From: Marivivens sp.
GTDB taxonomy: Bacteria > Pseudomonadota > Alphaproteobacteria > Rhodobacterales > Rhodobacteraceae
Assembly: GCA_024642115.1 (NCBI GenBank)
Contig: JAHEBU010000003.1
Coordinates: 62,001-126,000, forward strand
Reading direction: 5' to 3'
DNA: 64,000 bases
Part shown: one piece after another, positions 1 through 8,881 of the stretch
How the letters are laid out: each line of letters starts with the position of its first letter
How positions within the stretch are numbered: position 1 is the stretch's first letter
Translations under genes and position numbers: made by a program
The notes under the pieces: model-generated
Told to the model about the DNA's origin: nothing
Seen by the model: the letters and a program-made list of their open reading frames with translations, nothing else
Databases searched by the model: none

Positions 1-1284
1 CTCGTCCTGCCCGAGGGCGAAGGGGGCGCGGTGCCACAGGTCGGCCCGGGCGACGGGCGCATCCAGTTGCCACAGACCGTGCCGCAACCCGGCAAGAACC
101 TGCCCTCGACCGAAAAGATCCCGGCCAGCGAACGCCGCGCCACCGAGATCATGAAGATTCAAAAGGAACTCGCCCGCAGGCGGCGGCGGGCCGCCATTGC
201 ACTGGCCACCCGGCTGTTCCTGTTCGTCCTGCTGCCGACGATCATGGCAGGCTATTACTATTACGCGGTCGCCACACCGATGTACGAAACCAAGACCGAA
301 TTCGTCATCCAGAACGCGCAGGCCCCCGCGGCTTCGGCCGGTCTGGGTGGGCTTTTCGCGGGGACGGGTATCGCTACCCAACAGGACAGTATCACCGTGC
401 AGGCCTTTCTCACCTCGCGCGAGGCGATGGTAAGGTTGAACGAGGATCACGGGTTCAAGGCCCACTTCAGCCAGCCTTGGATCGATCCGATCCAACGTCT
501 GCCTGCGGATGCCAGCAACGAAGCGGCCTTCAAACTCTACTCCAACATGGTCAAGATCAGCTATGACCCGACCGAAGGCATCCTCAAGATGGACGTCATC
601 GCCGCCGACCCCAAGACCAGTCAGGAATTTTCCGAGGCGCTGGTGGGTTATGCCGAAGAACAGGTCGACAAGCTGACCCAGCGCCTGCGCGAGGATCAGA
701 TGGCCGGTGCCCAAACCAGTTACGAGGCCGCCGAGGCGCGTCGCGTCGAGGCCCTGCAAAAACTGCTCGAGGTGCAGAACGCTGCCGCCGTGCTCGATCC
801 GGTGGGCGAATCCGCCTCGGTCCTGCAACAGATCACCACGCTTGAATCCCGGCGCAGCCAGAAACAGCTGGAGCTGGCCTCATTGCAAAGCTCGCCGCGG
901 CCCAACGCGGCCCGCGTGAACGGCGTGCAGCAGGAATTGCAAGGGCTGGACGATCTCATCAGCCAGTTGCGCAGCCAGTTGACCACGACCGACGGCAACC
1001 CCGACACGCTCGCCTCAAAAAGCACGGAATTGCGGCTGGCACAGGAAAACTACCAGTTCCAGACGGTGATGGTGCAGCAGGCCCAGTCGATGATGGAGGT
1101 GGCCCGGACCGAAGCCAACCGGCAGGTGCGATACCTGTCGATGGGCGTGGCTCCGGTGGCCCCCGATCAGGCGACCTATCCCCGGTCATTCGAAAACACG
1201 ATCCTTGCCTTCCTCATCATGTCGGGTATCTACCTGATGATCTCGCTCACCGCGTCGATCCTTCGTGAACAGGTAACCGGCTGA
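1..1284 (+). CDS. Capsule polysaccharide export inner-membrane protein (KpsE/CtrB/BexC-like), 5' end outside the window
   Basis: The reading frame is open from base 1, so the true start is probably upstream; the first in-window start is a GTG at 31. From that GTG there are 417 residues: a basic stretch (RRRRR), a membrane segment at about residues 58-80 (LFLFVLLPTIMAGYYYYAVA), a long Ala/Gln/Glu-rich coiled-coil periplasmic region at about 210-370, and a second membrane segment near the C-terminus (about 390-412). Two membrane helices around a coiled coil is the polysaccharide co-polymerase/KpsE layout. Such proteins couple an ABC exporter to the outer-membrane pore. The adjacent kdsA overlaps by one base and fits a capsule or Kdo locus. 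The family is inferred from architecture and neighbours. Confidence 0.82.
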   Translation, partial: LVLPEGEGGAVPQVGPGDGRIQLPQTVPQPGKNLPSTEKIPASERRATEIMKIQKELARRRRRAAIALATRLFLFVLLPTIMAGYYYYAVATPMYETKTEFVIQNAQAPAASAGLGGLFAGTGIATQQDSITVQAFLTSREAMVRLNEDHGFKAHFSQPWIDPIQRLPADASNEAAFKLYSNMVKISYDPTEGILKMDVIAADPKTSQEFSEALVGYAEEQVDKLTQRLREDQMAGAQTSYEAAEARRVEALQKLLEVQNAAAVLDPVGESASVLQQITTLESRRSQKQLELASLQSSPRPNAARVNGVQQELQGLDDLISQLRSQLTTTDGNPDTLASKSTELRLAQENYQFQTVMVQQAQSMMEVARTEANRQVRYLSMGVAPVAPDQATYPRSFENTILAFLIMSGIYLMISLTASILREQVTG

Positions 1285-2117
1285 TGAAAGACGTCACTAT
1301 CGGGGGGCTGACGGTCTCCAACGACCGCCCGCTCCTTGTGATCGCGGGGCCGTGCCAACTGGAAAGTCTGGACCATGCCCAGATGATCGCAGGCCACATG
1401 GCCGAGGTCTGTGCGGCCGCAGGCGCGCAGTATGTGTTCAAGGCCAGCTACGACAAGGCCAACCGCACCTCGCTGTCAGGTCGGCGCGGGATGGGGATGG
1501 ACGAGGGCCTCAAGGTTCTGGGCGAGGTGAAAAAGGCGATCGGCTGCCCGGTGCTGACCGACATACACGGTATCGACCAGTGCGCACCGGTGGCCGCCGT
1601 CTGCGACATCCTGCAAATCCCCGCGTTCCTGTGCCGTCAGACCGACCTGCTGCTGGCCGCAGGCGAAACCGGGGCCGTCATCAACATCAAAAAGGGGCAG
1701 TTCCTCGCCCCGTGGGACATGGCCAATGTCGCGGCCAAGGTCGAAAGCACCGGCAATTCGCGCATCCTGCTGACCGAACGCGGGGTGTCCTTTGGTTATA
1801 ACACGCTGGTCGCCGACATGCGGTCGCTGCCGATCATGGTCCGTACCGGATATCCCGTCGTCATGGACGCGACTCATTCGGTGCAGCAACCCGGCGGGCA
1901 GGGCAATTCGTCCGGCGGGCAGCGCGAATTCGCGCCGGTGATGGCGCGGGCTGCCGTGTCGCTGGGCATCGCCGCGGTGTTCATCGAAACGCATCAGGAC
2001 CCGGACAATTCCCCCTCTGACGGGCCGAACATGATCCGGCTCGACCAGATGCAGGCACTGGTGAACAGCCTCATGGACTTTGACAAACTGGCCAAGGCCG
2101 ACCCCCTGCGGGTCTGA
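1284..2117 (+). CDS. kdsA: 3-deoxy-8-phosphooctulonate (Kdo-8-phosphate) synthase
   Basis: This 277-residue cytosolic enzyme condenses phosphoenolpyruvate with arabinose 5-phosphate to make Kdo-8-phosphate for LPS and capsule. Family signatures are visible: IAGPCQLES near residue 20, FKASYDKANRTS near 53, the IPAFLCRQTDLL segment, and ETHQDPDNSPSDGPNM near 236. The length is normal. The ATG overlaps the stop of the exporter gene by one base (TGATG), so the two are translationally coupled, which suggests Kdo supply for a Kdo-containing capsule linker or LPS. Confidence 0.97.
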   Translation: MKDVTIGGLTVSNDRPLLVIAGPCQLESLDHAQMIAGHMAEVCAAAGAQYVFKASYDKANRTSLSGRRGMGMDEGLKVLGEVKKAIGCPVLTDIHGIDQCAPVAAVCDILQIPAFLCRQTDLLLAAGETGAVINIKKGQFLAPWDMANVAAKVESTGNSRILLTERGVSFGYNTLVADMRSLPIMVRTGYPVVMDATHSVQQPGGQGNSSGGQREFAPVMARAAVSLGIAAVFIETHQDPDNSPSDGPNMIRLDQMQALVNSLMDFDKLAKADPLRV

Positions 2118-2146
2118 TCGCCCTCAGCCATAACTGACTCCCCGCC

Positions 2147-2168
2147 GCCCCGGCCTCCGCGTCGGGGC
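2147..2168. terminator. Terminator-like hairpin between convergent genes
   Basis: GCCCCG and CGGGGC can pair across a 10-base loop in the short gap between kdsA and the convergent transporter gene. There is no clear T-tract, so this may be only a GC-rich stem. Confidence 0.3.
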
Positions 2169-2169
2169 C

Positions 2170-3069
2170 TCAGGCGACCAGCACCAGCATCAGGATGCTG
2201 GCACTCAAGACGCCCAAGCCCTGCCATTCGCGGCGGCTGATCGTCTCGTGAAATGCAAAAGCCCCCATCGCGAGCGAAAACAGCAATTCCACCTGCCCCA
2301 GCGCGTTGACATAAGCGACGGTCTGCAAGGTAAAGGCGGTGAACCAGCAGGTCGATCCGACCATGCTCGCCAACCCCACCAAACCCGCGACGCGCCACGC
2401 CGCCAGAACCTTGGCAATCTCGCCCGGCTCGCGCCATGCCAGCCAAATCGCCATGACAGTGACCTGAAACGCGGTGACGATGGCCAGCGAACAGACCGCC
2501 CGCTGAAACGCATCGCCCGACGACAGCGACAGCGCCGCGCCACGATAGCCAACGCCCGAAATGGCAAAGAACAGCCCTGACAGCAGGCCCAATCCTGTCG
2601 CTCGATTGACGATGCGCCGGTGCCACGGGCCTGTGCCGCCCGGCGGGTCCGACAGCAGGACCACCCCGGCCAACCCCAGCACCATCGCCAGCAAACCCAG
2701 CCCGCTGACCCCCTCGCCCAACACCACCAGCCCAACCAGAACGCTCATCAGCACTTCGGTCTTCTTGAACGTGATCCCAACTGCAAAATTTCGGTGCGCG
2801 AACAGGGCCACCACGCACATCGTCGCCAATATCTGCGTGATCCCGCCGCTCAGGGCATAGGCCCAGAACCGGGCTGGAACCTGCGGCAACGCCTGCCCGC
2901 TCGCCCGCGAATAGACCCACGCCATGATCGAGATGAGCGGGGCCGAATACAGGAACCGGGCAAAGGTCGCGCCCCCGGTGCTCAACTCCGCCCCGCGCAG
3001 CCGCTTTTGCAGCGCAAAGCGCAGCGTCTGGGCAAAGGCCGCGAGCAAAGTGACCGGAATCCACATCAT
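2170..3069 (-). CDS. EamA-type DMT superfamily transporter
   Basis: This 299-residue protein is almost entirely hydrophobic, with about ten predicted membrane helices in two similar halves, the EamA (RhaT-like) pattern. The second half begins near TGLGLLSGLFFAISGVGYRG. It ends in ISRREWQGLGVLSASILMLVLVA, a typical last-helix segment. The substrate cannot be read from sequence; relatives export metabolites or amino acids. It starts with two consecutive ATG codons. It converges on kdsA and lies 22 bases downstream of the desaturase gene on the same strand, so the two may be cotranscribed. Confidence 0.85.
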   Translation of the reverse strand: MMWIPVTLLAAFAQTLRFALQKRLRGAELSTGGATFARFLYSAPLISIMAWVYSRASGQALPQVPARFWAYALSGGITQILATMCVVALFAHRNFAVGITFKKTEVLMSVLVGLVVLGEGVSGLGLLAMVLGLAGVVLLSDPPGGTGPWHRRIVNRATGLGLLSGLFFAISGVGYRGAALSLSSGDAFQRAVCSLAIVTAFQVTVMAIWLAWREPGEIAKVLAAWRVAGLVGLASMVGSTCWFTAFTLQTVAYVNALGQVELLFSLAMGAFAFHETISRREWQGLGVLSASILMLVLVA

Positions 3070-3091
3070 GCCGCCTTATGGCGGGGCGGTT

Positions 3092-3988
3092 CTACCGACG
3101 CCAGAGCGGATGCGGCACCGGGTCCTTGGCCCGCCAGAAATACCGGGCAAAGACTTCGGCATAGGACCGATAGCGATAGCCGCCGTTGCAGCCCAGATAG
3201 CGGGCCGGATTGGCGCGATAAAGCCGCCACAGCCGGTACCACGGCACCCTTGGGTGCATATGGTGGACGACATGCAGATTGTTGTTCAGGAACAGGAATC
3301 CGAGCACGCCCCGATCCTCGATAATGACGGTGCGGCCCCGCGCCTTTTCATGGGCCTGATGCTCCAGAAACGTGCGGATCTTGAGGATCGACAGGGCCAG
3401 ATAGGCCGCAATCAGATAGGCCCATCCGGGCATGGGCGCGGCCCAGACCAGGGCCACCACGATGGCCACCGCAGGCACATGCCACAGCCAGCCACGCAAC
3501 ACCGCCCGGTCGCCCGCCCGCATCAACCGCCAGTCCGACGCCATCCAGAACAACTGCCCCACGACCGGGCCAATGAGCAACCGGCCAGCCAGCGTGTTGT
3601 TGAACCGCAGGACTGTCTGAAGCGCTCGAGGCAAAACCTCCCAATCGCCCGCATCCAGGTAATTGCTTTCGGGATCGTCGTAGGGATCGGTCAGCCGCGC
3701 ATCCTGATGGTGGGCCAGATGGGTGTCGCGGAACCGCAGATAGGGCACGAACAGGGTCAAGGCCGGGGCGACCAACAGGACATTCGCCCATCTTGCGCGA
3801 AACGGATGCCCATGAATAACCTCGTGCGAGAGCGAGGAATGAAGAGCCGCCGCACCCGCGACCACACTGATCGCCAGTGCCACCGACAGCCCGGGCAGGA
3901 CAAAGATCCCGACCGCCCAGGCCGCGTAACACGCGCCAATCAATCCCAGCGTCGGCCATTCGACCGAACGTCCTGCTGCCTTTGCCAT
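3092..3988 (-). CDS. Membrane fatty-acid desaturase family protein
   Basis: The 298-residue membrane protein carries the three histidine boxes of di-iron desaturases: HEVIHGH near residue 54, HLAHHQD near 90, and LHVVHHMHP near 238. Hydrophobic segments lie around them. The family desaturates or hydroxylates acyl chains or carotenoids at the membrane. The short C-terminal NNNLHVVHH box resembles fatty-acid desaturases and beta-carotene ketolase-like proteins. The exact substrate is unknown. It is divergent from the XRE regulator gene at 4105. Confidence 0.85.
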   Translation of the reverse strand: MAKAAGRSVEWPTLGLIGACYAAWAVGIFVLPGLSVALAISVVAGAAALHSSLSHEVIHGHPFRARWANVLLVAPALTLFVPYLRFRDTHLAHHQDARLTDPYDDPESNYLDAGDWEVLPRALQTVLRFNNTLAGRLLIGPVVGQLFWMASDWRLMRAGDRAVLRGWLWHVPAVAIVVALVWAAPMPGWAYLIAAYLALSILKIRTFLEHQAHEKARGRTVIIEDRGVLGFLFLNNNLHVVHHMHPRVPWYRLWRLYRANPARYLGCNGGYRYRSYAEVFARYFWRAKDPVPHPLWRR

Positions 3989-4104
3989 ACCCGTTCCCGC
4001 GCGCCTGTCCCCGGCGCGTCTGATTTGACTCTAGGGATTGCCACAGGGGCAGAAAACTTGATATCTAAGCAACTATTATCCAACATTGGTGATAAAACAA
4101 AACA

Positions 4105-4965
4105 ATGGCTGGAAAAATCGACAAACGCGACCGGGCGAGGCTGTTCAGGGACCGACTGGACCAGGGCATGACCGCCCGCGGGCTTAGCCAGGCGGCATTG
4201 GCCCGGCAGATCGGGGTGGACCGCTCGTCTGTCAGTCAGTTGCTGACGCCCGACACCACGCGCCTGCCCAACGCGCAGGTGATCGGCGAATGTGCGACAG
4301 TATTGGGGGTGTCGTCAGACTGGCTCTTGGGCCTGTCGGACCGGCCCGAACAAGCCGCCGACCTGATCGCCGCCGCCATGACCATCACCGAAGCCCCGCG
4401 GGCGCTGGTGGACGAGAGGATCTTTGGCTGGCACCAAGAGGCGGCAGGATACAAGATCCGGCATGTCCCCGCAGGGCTTCCCGACATGCTCAAGACGCAC
4501 GAGATGCTGCGCTGGGAATACGAACCGTCGCTGGGACGGACGACCGAGCAGGCGATCGGGGCCAGCCAGGACCGACTGACCTGGATGCGGCAGGCCCGGT
4601 CAGACTATGAAATCGCCCTGCCGCTGCACGAACTGGACAATTTCGCCAATGGGACAGGGTATTATGCGGGCCTGCCCGCCCAGGTCAGGCGCGACCAGAT
4701 CGACCACCTGACCGCGCTGCACGACCAGCTTTACCCGTCGCTGCGGGTGTTCCTGTTCGACGCCCACCGCCTGTTTTCGGCGCCGATCACCGTGTTCGGG
4801 CCGCTTTTGGCGGTGGTCTATCTGGGGCGGAATTACCTGGCGTTCCGCGATACCGAACGGGTGCAGGCGATCAGCCGGCACTTTGACCAACTGGTGCGCG
4901 AGGCTCAGGTGTCTTCCCGCCAGCTTCCCGTCGAACTTCAGCGACTGCGCTCATTGGTGCAGTGA
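4105..4965 (+). CDS. XRE-family helix-turn-helix transcriptional regulator
   Basis: 286 residues. An N-terminal HTH_XRE domain (about residues 12-72) contains GLSQAALARQIGVDRSSVSQLL, a canonical recognition helix arrangement, and LGVSSDWLLGLS, the usual end of the domain. The remaining 200 residues are a soluble domain I do not recognise; they may sense a ligand. The upstream region is AT-rich and contains CCAA-CA-TTGG near 4082, a possible autoregulatory site. It is divergent from the desaturase gene, which may be a target. Confidence 0.85.
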   Translation: MAGKIDKRDRARLFRDRLDQGMTARGLSQAALARQIGVDRSSVSQLLTPDTTRLPNAQVIGECATVLGVSSDWLLGLSDRPEQAADLIAAAMTITEAPRALVDERIFGWHQEAAGYKIRHVPAGLPDMLKTHEMLRWEYEPSLGRTTEQAIGASQDRLTWMRQARSDYEIALPLHELDNFANGTGYYAGLPAQVRRDQIDHLTALHDQLYPSLRVFLFDAHRLFSAPITVFGPLLAVVYLGRNYLAFRDTERVQAISRHFDQLVREAQVSSRQLPVELQRLRSLVQ

Positions 4966-5073
4966 CCGCGAAAAAGGTTTGCCCCGTGAGGGCAATCAAG
5001 TCACTCTGTCCGTCATGGGGTGCCGGTTTTTGGCGCAATGACCCCGATTATTTGAATAGAACCGGAGCATTTC

Positions 5074-5784
5074 ATGACCATTCTTCGCACAGCCGCCGTG
5101 GCGCTGGCCTTGCTATTTTCCGTCACATCGCCCGCTCGCAGCCAGTCAGACCCGATCTACATGCTCGATTTCGTCTTCTTAAACGACGGGCAAACCCTTG
5201 CGGACCGAACGGCCTATAATGCCAAGGCCGCGCCTATCGCCGCCCGTTACGGCATCAACCTGATCGCCACGCTCGACCCATTGGCAATCACGGACGGCCC
5301 GCAAACGCTGGCGCGCGTCGATCTGTGGACCCTGCCCGCGCCACAGGCGCTTCAGGCTTGGGGCAACGATCCTGATTACGTGGCCCTGCGCCCGGATGTC
5401 GATCGCATCCACAACACCCATGACCTGACCCTGTATCTGGCCGAAAAGATCAGTGCGCCCAATGTGATGCCGGGGACCGCCTATCACCTTGAACTGCTGA
5501 CCTTTCGCGAAGAAAGCTGGGACAAGCAGGCCTTTATCGCCTACATGCAAGAGGTCGACCGCATCGCGGCCACTCACGGAATCGCACGTCAGGCCAGCCT
5601 GTCAGGGCTGGTCCGTCTGACCGGCTCTGGCCCCACGGCAAACTGGTTCAACCTTTATTCGGTGCCGGGCCCTGACGAATACACGGCGATGGCGACCGAT
5701 CCGGCCTACCGTGCGCTCGACCCGCAGCGGTTGGCCCTGTTCGTTTCGGAAAGCCGGGTGATGGGCGCGTTTCTGGCCCAGTAA
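5074..5784 (+). CDS. Exported protein of unknown function, possible duplicated dimeric alpha-beta barrel fold
   Basis: 236 residues with a signal peptide (MTILRTAAVALALLFSVTSPARSQ, cut probably after SRSQ-like end near residue 24). The mature part has two similar halves: YMLDFVFLNDGQTLADRTAYNAKAAPIAARYG and YHLELLTFREESWDKQAFIAYMQEVDRIAATHG, each followed by an aromatic beta-strand and an ALRPDVDR / ALDPQRLA-type end. Such halves resemble DUF1330/EthD-type barrels. The function is unknown. It converges on the carnitine operon at 5793. Confidence 0.75.
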   Translation: MTILRTAAVALALLFSVTSPARSQSDPIYMLDFVFLNDGQTLADRTAYNAKAAPIAARYGINLIATLDPLAITDGPQTLARVDLWTLPAPQALQAWGNDPDYVALRPDVDRIHNTHDLTLYLAEKISAPNVMPGTAYHLELLTFREESWDKQAFIAYMQEVDRIAATHGIARQASLSGLVRLTGSGPTANWFNLYSVPGPDEYTAMATDPAYRALDPQRLALFVSESRVMGAFLAQ

Positions 5785-5792
5785 TCGGTCCG

Positions 5793-6548
5793 TCACACCT
5801 TGGGGTCAGGGTTTTCGGTATGGCCGTCCACCGCGATGACCTGCCCAGACACCCGCGCCGCCCCGTCGGACGCCAGAAAGACGGCCATCGCCGCCACGTC
5901 CTGCGCTGTCACAAAGGTCCGCATCGATGTGCCCTTGGCATAGCCATCGTAAACCTGATCGCGGGTCATGCCTTTCAGGGCGGCTTCTTTCTCCAGCACT
6001 CGCTCCATCCGGTCGCCTTCGACCGATCCGGGGCAGATCGCGTTGGCCCGGATGCCGAACGGCCCCAACTCCATCGCCAGCGTTTTCATCAGACCGATGA
6101 TCGCCCATTTGGCCGCAGAATAGGGCGCGCGGTTGGGATAGCCATAGATCCCGGCGGTCGACGAGGTCAGGATCATCGCCCCGCGCCCTGCCGCCTTCAT
6201 GATCGGGATGGCGTGTTTGGCCGCCAGAAACGCGCCTTCCAGATTGACCGACAAGCATTTGCGCCAATCGGCCAAATCGACATCCTCGACCCGAGCGGTA
6301 GGTCCGGCGATGCCCGCATTGGCGCATAGCACATCCAGCCCGCCTGCCGCCGCGATCTCATCGAACACCGTGCGCAATTCGGTCTCGTCCGTCACGTCGA
6401 TTTCGCGCCGGTGCCAGCCGTCCGGACATCCGGCCAAGGCCGCGCTGTCAATATCGGCAACCCAGACATCATAGCCCGCAGCCTCGAACGCCTCGCCGAT
6501 GGCGCGACCAATGCCTGCCCCCCCGGCGGTGATCAGAACCCGGTTCAC
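5793..6548 (-). CDS. SDR-family NAD(P)-dependent oxidoreductase, last gene of the carnitine operon
   Basis: 251 residues. The Rossmann motif TAGGAGIGRAIG is at residues 7-18, the NAG motif (CANAGIAG) near 78, the catalytic Ser at TSSTAG, and YSAAKWA gives the Tyr-x3-Lys pair near 150. This is a classical short-chain dehydrogenase. Its ATG overlaps the stop of the carnitine dehydrogenase gene by four bases. A substrate related to carnitine (for example the D-isomer or another beta-hydroxy trimethylammonium acid) is an inference from position only. Confidence 0.87.
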   Translation of the reverse strand: MNRVLITAGGAGIGRAIGEAFEAAGYDVWVADIDSAALAGCPDGWHRREIDVTDETELRTVFDEIAAAGGLDVLCANAGIAGPTARVEDVDLADWRKCLSVNLEGAFLAAKHAIPIMKAAGRGAMILTSSTAGIYGYPNRAPYSAAKWAIIGLMKTLAMELGPFGIRANAICPGSVEGDRMERVLEKEAALKGMTRDQVYDGYAKGTSMRTFVTAQDVAAMAVFLASDGAARVSGQVIAVDGHTENPDPKV

Positions 6549-8005
6549 CTTACGCCTACCGCAGCCCCGGCGCCTTCGGGCCGGGGCAGGCTGGCATGGG
6601 CCGCTGCGATCCGTGCCAATGGCACCGCCACCCGGTCATCCGGCACAGAAGCCTTGCGCGTGGCCAACGACACGTGGATCAGGATCTGTTCGCCCGTCGC
6701 AAGCAGCCTGTCGCCGTCCAGCATCCAGTGAAAGACGTGCATCTTCTTGCCCGCCCCCGACATCACCTGAGTCTCCACCCGGATCCGCGTTCCGGCATTG
6801 ACCTCGTCCAGGTGCCGGATATGCGTTTCAGCGGTAAAGAACGACGCGCCGCCAGCGATGTAATCCATGTCGCAGCCCACCAGCGCCATCAGCTTGTCCG
6901 TCGCATCGCTGAACGCCTGCAAATACCGCGCCTCGTTCATGTGGCCGTTGTAGTCTGTCCAGTCCAGGGGGACCGCCCGGTCCACCGTCAATACCGGCTT
7001 GGTCAGGTCCGCATCATCCAGCGTGTCGGGCAATCGGCTGATCCGCTTGTCCTGCGCATTGAGCAGCTTGCCCGCGCCCCAGTCCCGCGCCTTGAGTCCC
7101 CGCAGTATGGTGACAAGGTTGTTGTCCCGGATACGCTCCAACTCGCGGATGGTGAAGGCGCCCGACTGCGCGTCCGACTGGGTCGCCACCGCATCAATCA
7201 ATTCGTCCGTCAGCTCCGGAACATCCATCAGCTTGGTCCAGGGCCATTCCAGGCAGGGGCCGAACTGTTCGATGAAATGGCGCATCCCCGCCTCGCCACC
7301 GGCGATCCGGTAGGTTTCAAACAGCCCCATCTGCGCCCAGCGCAGGCCAAAGCCGTATCGGATGGCGTTGTCGATCTCTTCGGTCGTGGCGATGCCGTCC
7401 TTGATCAGCCACAGCGCCTCGCGCCAGACAGCCTCAAGGAACCGGTCCGCGATATGGGCGTCGATTTCCTTGCGCACATGCAGGGGATAGCAGCCGATCC
7501 CGGTCAGCACGTCCTTGGCGCGGGCAATGACCTGCGGCGGGTTTTCGGGGCTGGGCACCAGTTCGATCAGCGGCAGCAGGTAAACCGGGTTGAACGGATG
7601 GGTCACGACGATCTGCGCCGGGCGCGCTGTCGCCTCCTGCAACTGGCTGGGCATGAATCCCGATGTGGACGACCCGATGACCGCATCCGTGTCACAGGCC
7701 TGCTGGATCGCCGCATAGACCTTGTGCTTGAGGTCGAGCCGTTCCGGCACGCTTTCCTGAATCCAGCTTGCGCCCTCGACCGTGTCGGTGATCGTCTCAT
7801 GAAAGCTCAGCCGCCCTTCGTCCGGCAGGGCCACGTCCGACAATCCGGGCAACGACCGGCGGGCGTTGGCGATGACCTCGCCGATCTTGCGCTGCGCCTC
7901 GGGGTCGGGGTCGAACACCCGCACATCCCAGCCCATCAACAGGAAACGGGCGGCCCAGCCGCCCCCGATCACGCCACCACCGATGATGGCCGCAGTTTGC
8001 GCCAC
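6545..8005 (-). CDS. Carnitine 3-dehydrogenase fused to a thioesterase domain (betainyl-CoA thioesterase type)
   Basis: 486 residues with a GTG start. Residues 1 to about 315 form a 3-hydroxyacyl-CoA dehydrogenase-like domain with the dinucleotide motif IIGGGVIGGGWAARFL and the FNPVYLLPLIELVP region. Residues from about 340 to 480 form a hotdog thioesterase domain (PLDWTDYNGHMNEARYLQAFSDA). Known L-carnitine dehydrogenases of alphaproteobacteria oxidise carnitine to 3-dehydrocarnitine with NAD; the thioesterase splits betainyl-CoA to glycine betaine. The neighbouring cleavage enzyme at 8878 supplies the middle step, which strongly supports this call. Confidence 0.9.
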   Translation of the reverse strand: MAQTAAIIGGGVIGGGWAARFLLMGWDVRVFDPDPEAQRKIGEVIANARRSLPGLSDVALPDEGRLSFHETITDTVEGASWIQESVPERLDLKHKVYAAIQQACDTDAVIGSSTSGFMPSQLQEATARPAQIVVTHPFNPVYLLPLIELVPSPENPPQVIARAKDVLTGIGCYPLHVRKEIDAHIADRFLEAVWREALWLIKDGIATTEEIDNAIRYGFGLRWAQMGLFETYRIAGGEAGMRHFIEQFGPCLEWPWTKLMDVPELTDELIDAVATQSDAQSGAFTIRELERIRDNNLVTILRGLKARDWGAGKLLNAQDKRISRLPDTLDDADLTKPVLTVDRAVPLDWTDYNGHMNEARYLQAFSDATDKLMALVGCDMDYIAGGASFFTAETHIRHLDEVNAGTRIRVETQVMSGAGKKMHVFHWMLDGDRLLATGEQILIHVSLATRKASVPDDRVAVPLARIAAAHASLPRPEGAGAAVGVR

Positions 8006-8036
8006 GTCCAGTCCCCCCCGAAAAGTGCTTTGGTCT

Positions 8037-8339
8037 TTATGCGTCGTTCAGCGGGCCAGCCCCCGGTTGAACGGTCGGATGTTGCAGGTCGTCTGCCGGC
8101 GGGGCGGCCCGCACCACAGACGGATCGCAGGCCACCATCGGGCTGCCCTGATCGCGGATGATGAACCCGCCCTTGGCCTGACATTGCGCGAACGACATGG
8201 ACGACCCGATGACCAACTGCTCGGTAAAGGCGCTTGTCGTGCGCCCGGCAGAGGTGCCGCCGGTCGCTCCCAAGGACGCCATCGTCGCCTCGTCACAGCC
8301 CGCCAGGGCCAGGATCATCAGAAAAACGACTCGCTTCAT
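8037..8339 (-). CDS. Small lipoprotein of unknown function inside the carnitine operon
   Basis: 100 residues. The N-terminus MKRVVFLMILALAGC is a lipoprotein signal with a lipobox (LAGC, Cys15). The mature part is short and has two further cysteines (QCQAKGG and VACDPS). I do not recognise the family. It overlaps the lipocalin gene by four bases and is 31 bases upstream of the carnitine dehydrogenase gene, so it belongs to the same transcript. Confidence 0.72.
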   Translation of the reverse strand: MKRVVFLMILALAGCDEATMASLGATGGTSAGRTTSAFTEQLVIGSSMSFAQCQAKGGFIIRDQGSPMVACDPSVVRAAPPADDLQHPTVQPGAGPLNDA

Positions 8340-8881
8340 GGGCCTACTCCTTGCAACTGCGTCAGATCATAGCCGTTAAAGTCGAGGATTTCACGCGCCG
8401 CGACCCGCCGGTCGGCTGGAATCTGCGCGGAACGGTTCAAAATCCACCCCGCGCGGCCATCCGGCGTGCCGATGACGGCGGTCCGATAGCCGTCATCGGC
8501 CCACAGAATCCAGAACGCGCGGGCGGGAAAGGCGACACCGGGCCGGGCGGGGTCGCTCAGTCGTAACGACAGGCGGCCAAGGTCCTGAACCTGTACGGTT
8601 CCCGTGGCCGAATGTAGCGTCTGGCCATCCGCGCCCGCGCAAACGAACCCCGCCAGCGACCCTTGAAAGGTGAAAGCGGCGGCAACGCATCCCTCCTCGA
8701 ACGGGGTGGGATAGCGGGCGACGACCTGCCAATTGCCGTCGAACCGGGCTGGATCGAACAGGGCCTTTGACGCGATAGGCTGGGTGCGGTCACGAAACGA
8801 CGGCAACCCTGCCGCAAGGTCCACCGGTTCCGGCGCAGGGGTGCAGGCGGCCAGCAGGATCAGCGTGGCAAACCGCCTCAC
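8336..8881 (-). CDS. Lipocalin-family lipoprotein (Blc-like)
   Basis: 181 residues. A short lipoprotein signal ends in LLAAC (Cys13). The lipocalin signature GNWQVVARYP (G-x-W) is near residue 49 and the strand pair RTAVIGTPDGRAGWILNRS matches the closing region of bacterial lipocalins. Such proteins are anchored in the outer or inner membrane and bind lipids or hydrophobic ligands. It overlaps both neighbours by four bases, so it is cotranscribed with the carnitine genes. Its role there is not known. Confidence 0.8.
   Translation of the reverse strand: MRRFATLILLAACTPAPEPVDLAAGLPSFRDRTQPIASKALFDPARFDGNWQVVARYPTPFEEGCVAAAFTFQGSLAGFVCAGADGQTLHSATGTVQVQDLGRLSLRLSDPARPGVAFPARAFWILWADDGYRTAVIGTPDGRAGWILNRSAQIPADRRVAAREILDFNGYDLTQLQGVGP

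Noticed and set aside
6596-8161. 521-residue plus-strand open frame opposite the carnitine dehydrogenase
   Set aside because: Antisense to a conserved enzyme and compositionally a shadow.
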